Shown here piece by piece: positions 17,391-26,203 of a stretch of DNA of 45,174 bases. The stretch lies in the NCBI GenBank assembly GCA_022564545.1, contig JADFLG010000006.1, forward strand, positions 1 to 45,174. The letters run 5' to 3'. Each line of letters begins with the position of its first letter. Position 1 is the stretch's first letter. The translations under genes were made by a program, and so were the position numbers. Origin of the DNA: Chloroflexota bacterium. GTDB taxonomy: Bacteria > Chloroflexota > Dehalococcoidia > Lucifugimonadales > Lucifugimonadaceae. The notes below the pieces were generated by a model, which did no database searches, was not told where the DNA came from, and saw only the letters and a program-made list of their open reading frames with translations.

Positions 17391-18025
17391 GCCGGCACCA
17401 CTTCAGGTTCTGACACAGGCTTTGATTCAGGCCGGTTACCACCAACCGAGGCCACGAGCAGCTTCTTAAGTTCAGGCGCCGATTCCGACGGCGACGGGCC
17501 GCCCGAAAAGAGCCAGTGCACTACGATTTCGTTCACAGCTCCCAGCCAGACCCGTGACGCGAGGCCGGTATCCAGCTCGTCGATCTGGCCCGCTTTTTGG
17601 GCGTCGTCGAGCTGCCGTCGAATGACGCTGGCAAACCGGTCGAATATCTCGGCGCGCTTCGATTCGAAGGCGTTGCCCATGCTGTAGCCCTGGGTGACAA
17701 GCAGACGCGCAAGCCGTTTTCGTTTTGACAGTGCCGACACCACGGCGCCGAGCGCGGCCTCTGCGGCAGCGATAGGCGAATCGGCATTTGCGGCGGCCTT
17801 CTCGGCGCGCCTGACCAGTTTGTTGGCAAGGCGGTCCATCACGGCAAAAAACAGCTCTTCCTTGCTGGGAAAATGAAAGTACAGCCCGCCCTTGGACATT
17901 GATGTCCGTTTGCCGATTTCATCAACGAGTGCGTCGTGATAACCGTTGTCGGCGAATACCAATTCAGCGGCTTCGAGGATACGTTCGCGGGTCTGTATCC
18001 GCTGTCTGGCTGAAGATTCGGACAA
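17387..18025 (-). CDS. TetR-family transcriptional regulator
   Basis: RERILEAAELVFADNGYHDALVDEIGKRTSMSKGGLYFHFPSKEELF; overlaps the ubiA-like gene by 4 bp. Confidence 0.9.
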   Translation of the reverse strand: MSESSARQRIQTRERILEAAELVFADNGYHDALVDEIGKRTSMSKGGLYFHFPSKEELFFAVMDRLANKLVRRAEKAAANADSPIAAAEAALGAVVSALSKRKRLARLLVTQGYSMGNAFESKRAEIFDRFASVIRRQLDDAQKAGQIDELDTGLASRVWLGAVNEIVVHWLFSGGPSPSESAPELKKLLVASVGGNRPESKPVSEPEVVPA

Positions 18026-18082
18026 GATGGTCCTCAGATGGATTTATTCTGGGAAGCGTGTGTGAAAAGCGGCTTGATCACC

Positions 18083-18098
18083 GACCGACCGGTCGGTC
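18083..18098. promoter_or_regulatory. Candidate TetR-family operator
   Basis: Perfect 16-bp palindrome GACCGACCGGTCGGTC between divergent tetR and SMP-30 genes. Confidence 0.7.
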
Positions 18099-18224
18099 AG
18101 TCGCACTTCATTCTACAGTCGCAGAAAAGTGTCAGCAATCGGGGTTCGGAAACTCAGAAATCCCCCGCTCCGTCCCGGCAGGTTGTACACCTGCCGGGCG
18201 AGGCCTAATCTTCACCTGATTCCG

Positions 18225-19067
18225 ATGACAACCGACCTCACCAACATTCCTGCCGACTTCAAGGTGCTTGCCTCGGGAATAAGCGGCCCGGAGGGACCGG
18301 CGATCGGCCCCGACGGCCAGTTGTACCTGGTAAGCGCCGATGACGCGGCGATTATCCGTATCTCATCCGACGGCGTCGTTACGCAGGTCGCAAATACGAA
18401 AGGCCGCCCGAACGGCCTGGTGTTCAACGCGGCGGGCGAAATGTTCGTTGCCGACGCCGATCTCAAGGCGATCCTGCGCATCGGGGCAGACGGCGAGATA
18501 GAAACGTTTGTCGACGATTATGAAGGAACTGCGCTGGGCGGCCCCAACGACCTCTGCTTTCTGCCAAACGGCGACCTGTTGTTCACCGACCCGGTAAGGC
18601 GCCCACTGCCCGACCCTGCCATCAGCCCTGTATACCGGGTGACGCCCGGCGGCGTTGTCAGTGCGTTCGCGAACGAACTGGCCTACCCGAACGGAATTGC
18701 TGTATCGGTTGACAGAAAAAACGTGTACATCGCAGAAACCCGCGCCCAGCGCCTGGTCTGCTTCACAATCGACGAGGACGGGCGCCTGCTCGATCAACGG
18801 CTCGTCCGAAGGTTCCGCGAGCCTGGCAATCCCGATGGATTGGCGGTCGATATCGAAGGCAACATCCTCCAGACTCTGCCGGGCATTCGGGCCATCGCAT
18901 ACCTCAGCGAAGCCGGCGAACTGCTCGATCTGTACCACGTGCCCGATTGGGCTCCGGAAAACCTGGCGTTTGGTGGCGACGACATGAAGACAGTGTTCGT
19001 TTGCGGGAGCGCGCAGAACGCCGTTTACCAGTTCCGGCACCCGGTGGCCGGCTCACCCCTGCTGTAA
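18225..19067 (+). CDS. SMP-30/gluconolactonase family protein
   Basis: Beta-propeller repeats: GPEGPAIGPDGQLYLV, GRPNGLVFNAAGEMFVAD, GGPNDLCFLPNGDLLFTDP; start trimmed to MTTDLTN. Confidence 0.85.
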   Translation: MTTDLTNIPADFKVLASGISGPEGPAIGPDGQLYLVSADDAAIIRISSDGVVTQVANTKGRPNGLVFNAAGEMFVADADLKAILRIGADGEIETFVDDYEGTALGGPNDLCFLPNGDLLFTDPVRRPLPDPAISPVYRVTPGGVVSAFANELAYPNGIAVSVDRKNVYIAETRAQRLVCFTIDEDGRLLDQRLVRRFREPGNPDGLAVDIEGNILQTLPGIRAIAYLSEAGELLDLYHVPDWAPENLAFGGDDMKTVFVCGSAQNAVYQFRHPVAGSPLL

Positions 19068-19082
19068 TCAGGGCGTACTGTC

Positions 19083-19265
19083 GTTGCGAGGAGCATGCCC
19101 TGAGCCTGCCCGCCCTGAGCCCGCCTGCCCTCGTATCTTTTAAAACCGAGGAGAGATCAGAGGCCGTGCCTGCCCATCCTGAGCTTGTCTGCCCCGAACC
19201 TGCCATCCTGAGCTTGTCGAAGGGCCGAACCCGCCATCCTGAGCCCGTCGCAGGGTCGAAGAGCC
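19083..19265. repeat. Cluster of CATCCTGAGCTTGTCGAAGG-type interspersed repeats
   Basis: Repeated CCTGAGC(C/T)(T/C)G units, including CCATCCTGAGCTTGTCGAAGGG and CCATCCTGAGCCCGTCGCAGGG, in the SMP-30/mutL convergent gap. Confidence 0.65.
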
Positions 19266-19292
19266 GCCCACCAACATCCCTGGCAACCACCA

Positions 19293-21242
19293 TCACCGCC
19301 GCTTGAACTCTCGTTCGAGGTCGCTGACCGTCAGTTGAACGATAGTCGGACGACCGTGCGGGCACGTATTGGGCTGGTCGGCTTTTTCCAGCTGACGGAT
19401 CAGGTCTTTGCACTCGTCAATCGAGAGCGTCTGGCCCGCACGCACGGAAGAATGACATGCGATCGACGCAAACATCCTCTCCCGCCACGACTCCCCGGAG
19501 CCGCCCTCGCTCAACTCGTCCAGCACCGTGACGAACACGTTGCCGGCGCCGTCTCCACTTGCCCTGACGGCCAGGGGAGCCGGAACGCTCCGGACGATAA
19601 GGCTGTTACCCCCGAACTCTTCAACCCCCCATCCGACCCTGTTCAGCTCTTCGAGGTGCTCGTGAACTATCGTCATCACCCCGGGCGCAAGATCGACGCT
19701 TACAGGTTCCAGCAGCGGCTGCGACTCGATGACGTTCTCATCGAAGCGCGCTTTCACACGCTCGAACGTCACCCGTTCATGAGCGGCGTGCTGGTCGATA
19801 AGGTACACACCGTCGGGACCTTCAGCAACGATGTACGTCTCATGCGCCTGCCCGATGACCCGCAAAACTGGGAGGGTCTCCCTGGGCGTGGCTGCCGAGG
19901 ATGAACTGCCTCCCGAACCCGGGGTGCCCTGGTCCTGAGTTTCGGACAGCGGGGCCTGCCCGGAAGTGGGCCCCGAAGCGGGCCCGGAGACGAGATCAAC
20001 GGCGAGCCCGGAAGACGACACGATTTCCGGTCCGAGCGACGAAAGTGGCTCAGGCCACTGTGAATAGCCCACGCCGGAAGCCCCCGGAGTTGAAGTTGTT
20101 CGTTCCCCTTGTTCGGGCCGTCCACCTGGAGGCCTCTCATACCCGCCGGGGCCGCGGGGACCGCCGGGAACGTGAAGGCCACCTGCGCTAATGGGGGTCC
20201 TGAGAAGGCCTGTCGACCCCCTGGCCCGTCCTGATCCCAGCTCATGCACCGGGGCATACGCGGTGAGAACACCGCGGATGGCGCGCTGGACGACCGAGTA
20301 AACCAGGTCTTCTCGTAGAAAGCGGACCTCGGCTTTGGCCGGGTGGACGTTCGCATCCACATCGTCGAGTGGCGTGCGAATCCTGGCAACTGCGATCGGA
20401 AACCGTCGCTCGGGCAGGAAGCCGTGATAAGCCTGCTCGATCGCATACGACAGGCGGCGGGACTGGATCCACCGGCCATTGACCGACAGGGTCAGATATG
20501 TGCGGTTCGACCGGTTGAGGGATGGCGAGCTGACAATCCCATCCACCGAGAAAGCAGCCGATTCGTCCGCTTCCAGCAACAACATTTGCCCGGCAATCTT
20601 CTGGCCGTACACGCCGGACACCGCGTCGATCATGTTTCCAGAACCAGTCGTGCGAAGCCGGTCGCGTCCATCGGCGTTGAGGCTGAAGGCAACCTCCGGG
20701 TGGATAAGCGCCAGCGATGCCAGCATCGTCTGTATTCGTGAAAGCTCGCGCCCTGCAGAACCGAGAAACTTCAGCCGCGCCGGAACATTCTTGAACAGCC
20801 CGGAAACCACGATTCGTGTTCCCTCAGGCACTCCCGCGGCTTCGAGAGAACCTGGTTTGCCGAAATCGACCAGATACCTGGCCCCTGCGTCTGCGCCGGC
20901 CTCTTTCGAGGTCACCTCAACACTCGCGACAGAGGCTATCGACGGAAGGGCCTCGCCCCTGAAGCCGAGCGTCCCAATCGCGATCAGGTCGGATGATTCA
21001 TCGATTTTTGACGTGGCAAACCGCTCGAATGCGATTGCCAATTGACCCGCAGGTATGCCCTGCCCGTTGTCAACAACCGTGATCGACCGGGAGCCGCCCC
21101 CGGCAACTTCCACGGCAACGCGGGTCGAACCGGCATCGAGCGAGTTTTCAACAAGTTCTTTTACTACTGAAGCCGGACGCTCGATCACCTCACCCGCGGC
21201 AATGCGGGAAGACAGTTCGTCGCTTAAAACGTGAATCGGCAT
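19293..21242 (-). CDS. mutL: DNA mismatch repair protein MutL
   Basis: IAAGEVIERPASVVKELVENSLDAG, GFRGEALPSIASV; endonuclease motif DQHAAHERVTFE in C-terminal domain. Confidence 0.95.
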   Translation of the reverse strand: MPIHVLSDELSSRIAAGEVIERPASVVKELVENSLDAGSTRVAVEVAGGGSRSITVVDNGQGIPAGQLAIAFERFATSKIDESSDLIAIGTLGFRGEALPSIASVASVEVTSKEAGADAGARYLVDFGKPGSLEAAGVPEGTRIVVSGLFKNVPARLKFLGSAGRELSRIQTMLASLALIHPEVAFSLNADGRDRLRTTGSGNMIDAVSGVYGQKIAGQMLLLEADESAAFSVDGIVSSPSLNRSNRTYLTLSVNGRWIQSRRLSYAIEQAYHGFLPERRFPIAVARIRTPLDDVDANVHPAKAEVRFLREDLVYSVVQRAIRGVLTAYAPVHELGSGRARGSTGLLRTPISAGGLHVPGGPRGPGGYERPPGGRPEQGERTTSTPGASGVGYSQWPEPLSSLGPEIVSSSGLAVDLVSGPASGPTSGQAPLSETQDQGTPGSGGSSSSAATPRETLPVLRVIGQAHETYIVAEGPDGVYLIDQHAAHERVTFERVKARFDENVIESQPLLEPVSVDLAPGVMTIVHEHLEELNRVGWGVEEFGGNSLIVRSVPAPLAVRASGDGAGNVFVTVLDELSEGGSGESWRERMFASIACHSSVRAGQTLSIDECKDLIRQLEKADQPNTCPHGRPTIVQLTVSDLEREFKRR

Positions 21243-21328
21243 GTGGTGAATTGCAGTCTACTTGCAGCCCACAACGGAAGGGCCACCACACTTCCGGCGA
21301 TTCCCAAATTGGACAATACGGCAGGCGA

Positions 21329-22600
21329 TCACAATTGACGAATCCGCCTGGTCAGGACCGTGTAACCGATGGTCGCAATCACAAGTCCGGCGCCGGCGAC
21401 GGCGAACGACAGGCGTACGTCGAACCATTGGGCGATGAACCCGAGCGGAATGGCCCCCAGCGGGATCAGGCCGAAGTTCAGCATGTATACGCCCATCACC
21501 CGGCCGAGATATTCGTCATCGGTCTCCTCCATGATCAGCGACGCGTTCAACGCACGCCTGCCCGAGTCGCCGATTCCAAGCACGACCATTATCACGAGGG
21601 CGACGCCATACGACGTGGTCGCTGCCGCGAGAAGAATCGCTATCCCCGATAGCAGGCTCGTTGCCAGGAGCACCCAGCCACGGTGGCTGGTTTTTGTCAG
21701 GCCTGCAATTACCAGCGAGCCGAACAGTGAGCCGACGCCGATCATGCTCAGGAGCAGGCCCAGAGCTTCGACCTTCAGCTCAAAAACGCGTTCGATCTGT
21801 ACCGGCAGCAACGACCTGAACGGCATTGCGAGAAGTGACGTGCTGAGCGCCACAAGGAGCAGCATCATCACTGTGCGGTTGTGCCTTGTGTAAACAAGGC
21901 CTTCCCTGATATCGCGCCACATGCGTCGACTGCCCCTGGCGACCGGGGCCATGTAGGGTACGAAACCCATCAAAACATACGCGAAAATTGTCAATCCAGA
22001 AATCGCGTAATAAGTGACCGCCGGACCCCAGATTCCATAAATCAGTCCACCAATTCCCGGGGCGGCAAGTGTCATCAGCGACATCCCCGAGGCATTCAAA
22101 GCGACGGCGTTGGTCAGGTGATCGTCGTCGACAAGCTGGGCGATAATGGCCTGTCGGGCCGGCATCAGAAAGGCCCATATGGTGCCCTGTGCAAGCGATG
22201 CTCCAACCAGGTGATAAACAGTGACCGTGCCGGTGGATATCAACACCGCAACCAACAGCGAAATGCCAATCATGCCCAGCTGTCCAAGCTGGATTATCCG
22301 TTTTCGCGCGTAGCGGTCTGCAATGGCGCCACCGTAAAGTGAAAGCAATAGAATCGGAGGAGCGAACCCCGCCCCTACGACCACGACCGCAATCGGTGAA
22401 TGTGTGAGTTCCCAGGTCAGGTACCCGCGGGCCAGCATCTGGATGTTCAGCGCGGCCATGAGCATCAGCATGCCGAACCAGAGGGCCCGGAAGTCCGATT
22501 GACCGAGCGAGGAGAACGTTCTTGAGAGCAGCCGGTTCCGCCTCAACCTGACGCGTGTTCGCCTGGATGGGAGGAGTGGTATGGAAATCTTTAGTGACAA
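21329..22600 (-). CDS. MFS transporter
   Basis: 12-TM-like protein; GGAIADRYARKRIIQLGQ, MPARQAIIAQLV. Confidence 0.85.
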   Translation of the reverse strand: MSLKISIPLLPSRRTRVRLRRNRLLSRTFSSLGQSDFRALWFGMLMLMAALNIQMLARGYLTWELTHSPIAVVVVGAGFAPPILLLSLYGGAIADRYARKRIIQLGQLGMIGISLLVAVLISTGTVTVYHLVGASLAQGTIWAFLMPARQAIIAQLVDDDHLTNAVALNASGMSLMTLAAPGIGGLIYGIWGPAVTYYAISGLTIFAYVLMGFVPYMAPVARGSRRMWRDIREGLVYTRHNRTVMMLLLVALSTSLLAMPFRSLLPVQIERVFELKVEALGLLLSMIGVGSLFGSLVIAGLTKTSHRGWVLLATSLLSGIAILLAAATTSYGVALVIMVVLGIGDSGRRALNASLIMEETDDEYLGRVMGVYMLNFGLIPLGAIPLGFIAQWFDVRLSFAVAGAGLVIATIGYTVLTRRIRQL

Positions 22601-22691
22601 ACGGTGCGGCTAATTATTTATTTCGACTGATCGACTGGCAGCGTTCAAGGTGACGCCGCGTTTCATCGTCCGTTGCTCCACGGAAATATGT

Positions 22692-23996
22692 CTATTTGGC
22701 CCGGCGGATGCGAGGCAGCAGGAAGAACGATAGAACGGCGACAACCAGCACCAGCGCTGCACTGATTCCCACCGCAGGCCGGGCACCCAGCTCTTTCATC
22801 GCATATCCGAGCGGCAGCATCCCGAGCGGCAGCATTCCGAACGACATCATGAGGACGCTCATGACCCTCGCTCGATATTCATCTGCGGTGTTTTCCATCA
22901 TCAAGCTCTGCCCGAGCGCCCAGCGGGCCTGTTCACCGAGCCCGATGCCAACCATCCCGATGACGCCGGCAGCATATATCGGGACACCGACGATCAGGGT
23001 TAGCGCAGCACCGGATACAAGTGCCCCGCCAAGCAATATCCATCCACGGTGATGCCCTTTTCGAAGATTTGCGATCGAAATAGCCCCGATCAGCCCACCT
23101 AGCCCCAGCGCAGTCAGCAGCACTCCGACCTGCGATGGTTCAGAACCGTATACATCCTTCGCGTAGACCTGGACAAGCATCCTGAATGGCATGGACAACA
23201 CCGCGATGATCACCGTGTAGATCATCAGGTTCAGTACAAACTTGTTACGACCGATGTACTTGAACCCGGCAACAATGTTCTGGAGCACAGACGTTTTATC
23301 GTCATTTTTAGCCGGGTACATCTTTGGCACCAGCGAGGTGAAAATAACCGAACTGATCATCACGACGGTAACTATCAAGTACACGCTTTCGGGACCGGTC
23401 ACCTGGTACAAGACACCTGCAAGCGCCGGGGCGAGAAGCGTCATTATGCTCATCGCCATTGCGTTTAGCGCAAAGGCGTTTGCCAGCTGGTCCTTTCCGA
23501 CCAACGATGGAATCACAGCCTGTCGTGCTGGCATTTGCACGGCAAACATCGCCCCCTGTATCACCGAAACTGCGAACAGATGCCCCCAGGCCACGGTACC
23601 GCTGATTATCAGGAACGCCACGACCCCGGCCAGTAATCCATTGGCTACCTGCGACAGTTGAATAATCAACCGTCGCTCCATGCGATCGCCGAGTACACCG
23701 CCGAAGAGAGAAACTACCAGCAGGCTCGGAGCAAACCCCAACCCCACGAGTCCGGTAATGACCGCGTCGCCGGTCATGTCGTACACAAGGATGCCGCGGA
23801 CCACCATTTGCATCTGGAACCCGCCCATGGAGAGCACCATGCCAAACCAGAGCATCCGGAAGTCGCGGTGTTCGATAATCGCCTCGAAGGTGTGCCTGAA
23901 TGACCGCCCGACCACACCGAACCGGGGCGCACGGCCACCCGACCGAATTACCTCAGCCGAATCTGTCTGTTGGCCTGCCGGATTACGTATTGCCAA
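22692..23996 (-). CDS. MFS transporter, paralogue of the adjacent gene
   Basis: HRDFRMLWFGMVLS, GGVLGDRMERRLIIQLSQ, MPARQAVIPSLV; ORF runs open to 24887, likely start TTG at 23996. Confidence 0.78.
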   Translation of the reverse strand: MAIRNPAGQQTDSAEVIRSGGRAPRFGVVGRSFRHTFEAIIEHRDFRMLWFGMVLSMGGFQMQMVVRGILVYDMTGDAVITGLVGLGFAPSLLVVSLFGGVLGDRMERRLIIQLSQVANGLLAGVVAFLIISGTVAWGHLFAVSVIQGAMFAVQMPARQAVIPSLVGKDQLANAFALNAMAMSIMTLLAPALAGVLYQVTGPESVYLIVTVVMISSVIFTSLVPKMYPAKNDDKTSVLQNIVAGFKYIGRNKFVLNLMIYTVIIAVLSMPFRMLVQVYAKDVYGSEPSQVGVLLTALGLGGLIGAISIANLRKGHHRGWILLGGALVSGAALTLIVGVPIYAAGVIGMVGIGLGEQARWALGQSLMMENTADEYRARVMSVLMMSFGMLPLGMLPLGYAMKELGARPAVGISAALVLVVAVLSFFLLPRIRRAK

Positions 23997-24185
23997 GCGT
24001 CGCTCACACCAATCGCTGCGTACACGAAATACATTGATTCTCCGGGAATTCCGGGGAATCTCGGGCGGTCGAAGACCGAAGGGTACACCTGTGCGGCACG
24101 TCCGTATGTGAAAACTCCTGATCGCAAACTGCCTGGAACACAGTCGCTCCTGTATTCTGTTGCCCTGGGTCAGATTCCCTGATCT

Positions 24186-24220
24186 CCCCTGATCTCCCGT
24201 TCCCCCATTCCCCCATTCCC
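24186..24220 (-). other. Predicted G-quadruplex motif (minus strand)
   Basis: GGGAATGGGGGAATGGGGGAACGGGAGATCAGGGG: five G-runs of at least 3 with short loops, 14 bp upstream of ATG 24234. Confidence 0.55.
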
Positions 24221-24233
24221 AAAGACCTGCCAG

Positions 24234-25202
24234 ATGACAGACGCGCCCGGCCTGAAAGAGCCGACCCTCGACGATATTCATCGAGCGAGGGCCGCAATCG
24301 AGGGCCACGTCCTCAGAACTCCGCTGAGGCACTATCCGGTCCTGTCCGAACAGCTTGATGCCGATGTATGGGTCAAGCACGAAAACTTTCAGTTGCTCGG
24401 TTCGTTCAAGGTCCGCGGCGGGATCAACCTGGTGTCCCAGACCACGCAGGATGAGCGGGACCGGGGGTTCATTACGGCTTCGTCGGGGAATCACGGTCAG
24501 TCGGTATCGTATGCCGCACGATCGTTCGGAGCAGCCTGCACAGTGGTGTTGCCCGAAGGCGCGAACCCCGCCAAAGCAGGCGCAATCGCAGCACTGGGAG
24601 CGAAGGTGATTTACCACGGTGATGTGTTCGATAAATCGCTCAAGCATGCCGAGAAACTCGCCGAAAAAGATGGCATGCGGTTCGTTCACGTAACCGAACC
24701 GTCTCTCGTGGCCGGAGTGGCAACATATTCCGTCGAGGTGCATGAGGACCTGGCCGATATCGACTTCATATTCGTTCCGGTCGGAGCCGGTTCCGGTGCG
24801 ACAGGAGCGTGCATTGTCACCGATGCCGTATCCCCCTCGACGCATGTAGTTGCTGTTCAGGCAGCCCGGGCGCCAGCTGCGTTTCATGCCTGGCAGACAG
24901 GTCGCTTCGAGACGTATCCGATGTCCACGGTCGCCGAGGGGCTGGCGACAGAATATGCCTACACCTTCACAATCGGGATCCTGCGCGATCGACTGAAAGA
25001 GTTCGTCCTTGTGGACGACTCAGACATCAACTCGGCGATCAAACACTACGTGGATGCAACGAGAACTCTCGTGGAGCACGCAGGGGCCGCATCACTTGCA
25101 GCAGCGATCAACATGAAGGACCGCCTCAAGGGCAAACGAGTTGTCCTTATTGCGAGTGGTGGGAATGTCACGACCGACCAGCTGAAGGCGGCACTCGCCT
25201 GA
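24234..25202 (+). CDS. Threonine dehydratase/serine-threonine ammonia-lyase (PLP fold II)
   Basis: NFQLLGSFKVRGG PLP-lysine motif, SSGNHGQSVSYAA, GAGSGATGA. Confidence 0.88.
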   Translation: MTDAPGLKEPTLDDIHRARAAIEGHVLRTPLRHYPVLSEQLDADVWVKHENFQLLGSFKVRGGINLVSQTTQDERDRGFITASSGNHGQSVSYAARSFGAACTVVLPEGANPAKAGAIAALGAKVIYHGDVFDKSLKHAEKLAEKDGMRFVHVTEPSLVAGVATYSVEVHEDLADIDFIFVPVGAGSGATGACIVTDAVSPSTHVVAVQAARAPAAFHAWQTGRFETYPMSTVAEGLATEYAYTFTIGILRDRLKEFVLVDDSDINSAIKHYVDATRTLVEHAGAASLAAAINMKDRLKGKRVVLIASGGNVTTDQLKAALA

Positions 25203-25252
25203 GGCCGGCTGCGAGGACCAGGTGAACCGGGAGTCCAGGGCGATTCGGGTGT

Positions 25253-26080
25253 TTAGGACGGGGGCGCAGTGTCGGGAGATTCAGCCGAGCCGGGGACGAG
25301 CGCTTTTATTTCCTGCTCGATCGTGTGAACCCTTGTGTAGTCCTCCCGGTACATCGCAAACACGCGTTCGAGGTAGAGCTGCGCCCGCTTTGCCGAATCG
25401 GGCTGTCCGTCGATGGCGGCACCGACCAGCAAATCTATTCGGCGGTTTTCCGGTACGTGCCGTCCTATCGAACGAATTTTAGCCTCGCTTTCGCGTGCTC
25501 CAGCCTGATCGCCGCCGCTCGACTCGTACTGCAGACGTCCCATGAGCTTCGTCAGCTCGGTGAGCAGGTCCACCTCCGCCATCAGGCTGTACATGACATC
25601 GTGCACGTCATCGGTTGGCGTGCCCTCCCCCGCAGCTGTTTCAACGCCCTGGCCAGATGCGCCGCTTTCGACCTGTTGTGGCCCCGGCCCTAACTTCAAG
25701 CCGACGACGCGGTCGTATTGTGAAGAGTACTCGGAGGCAATATCTGCGACCGCCGCCATTAGCGATGTAACGTCGTCGAGGTTCGCTACACCACCGAACA
25801 GCAGGTCGTCACCACGGTGCTGCGCGATCTCTCGTAGCCACGATTCGGATGGCACAGGTTCGGGAGCCGGGGGGAACGCAAACGACGACATATTTCCCGT
25901 CCCGAGCTGTTCTACCTGGCCGGCGAGGAACGGGGGCACATACTTGCTGATGTCGACCGACACCGGGAGCATCACCACGTATGCCGCGCCCACCTTGTCG
26001 GGGTCTGAACCATCCCGGAAGTAGATAAGCGCATGCCCCTTGGGGCTCGCAGGGTCGCCTATGTGATATTCCAGAGTCAT
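25253..26080 (-). CDS. Hypothetical protein
   Basis: 275-aa ORF with protein-like composition; no recognised family. Confidence 0.65.
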   Translation of the reverse strand: MTLEYHIGDPASPKGHALIYFRDGSDPDKVGAAYVVMLPVSVDISKYVPPFLAGQVEQLGTGNMSSFAFPPAPEPVPSESWLREIAQHRGDDLLFGGVANLDDVTSLMAAVADIASEYSSQYDRVVGLKLGPGPQQVESGASGQGVETAAGEGTPTDDVHDVMYSLMAEVDLLTELTKLMGRLQYESSGGDQAGARESEAKIRSIGRHVPENRRIDLLVGAAIDGQPDSAKRAQLYLERVFAMYREDYTRVHTIEQEIKALVPGSAESPDTAPPS

Positions 26081-26203
26081 GTGCCGGGTCTGACCATCCG
26101 ATCTGAGTCGTGATTCGTGTTGGGGGCGATTAACATACTACTTCTGGCTTCTGATTATTCCCGGCGAAACCGGTGACAGGACAATTCACAACGGATTGTC
26201 GCG

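Noticed and set aside
23997-24887. N-terminal extension of the 731-aa MFS ORF
   Set aside because: Low-complexity, antisense to threonine dehydratase and its upstream repeats; MFS homology begins after about 23996.
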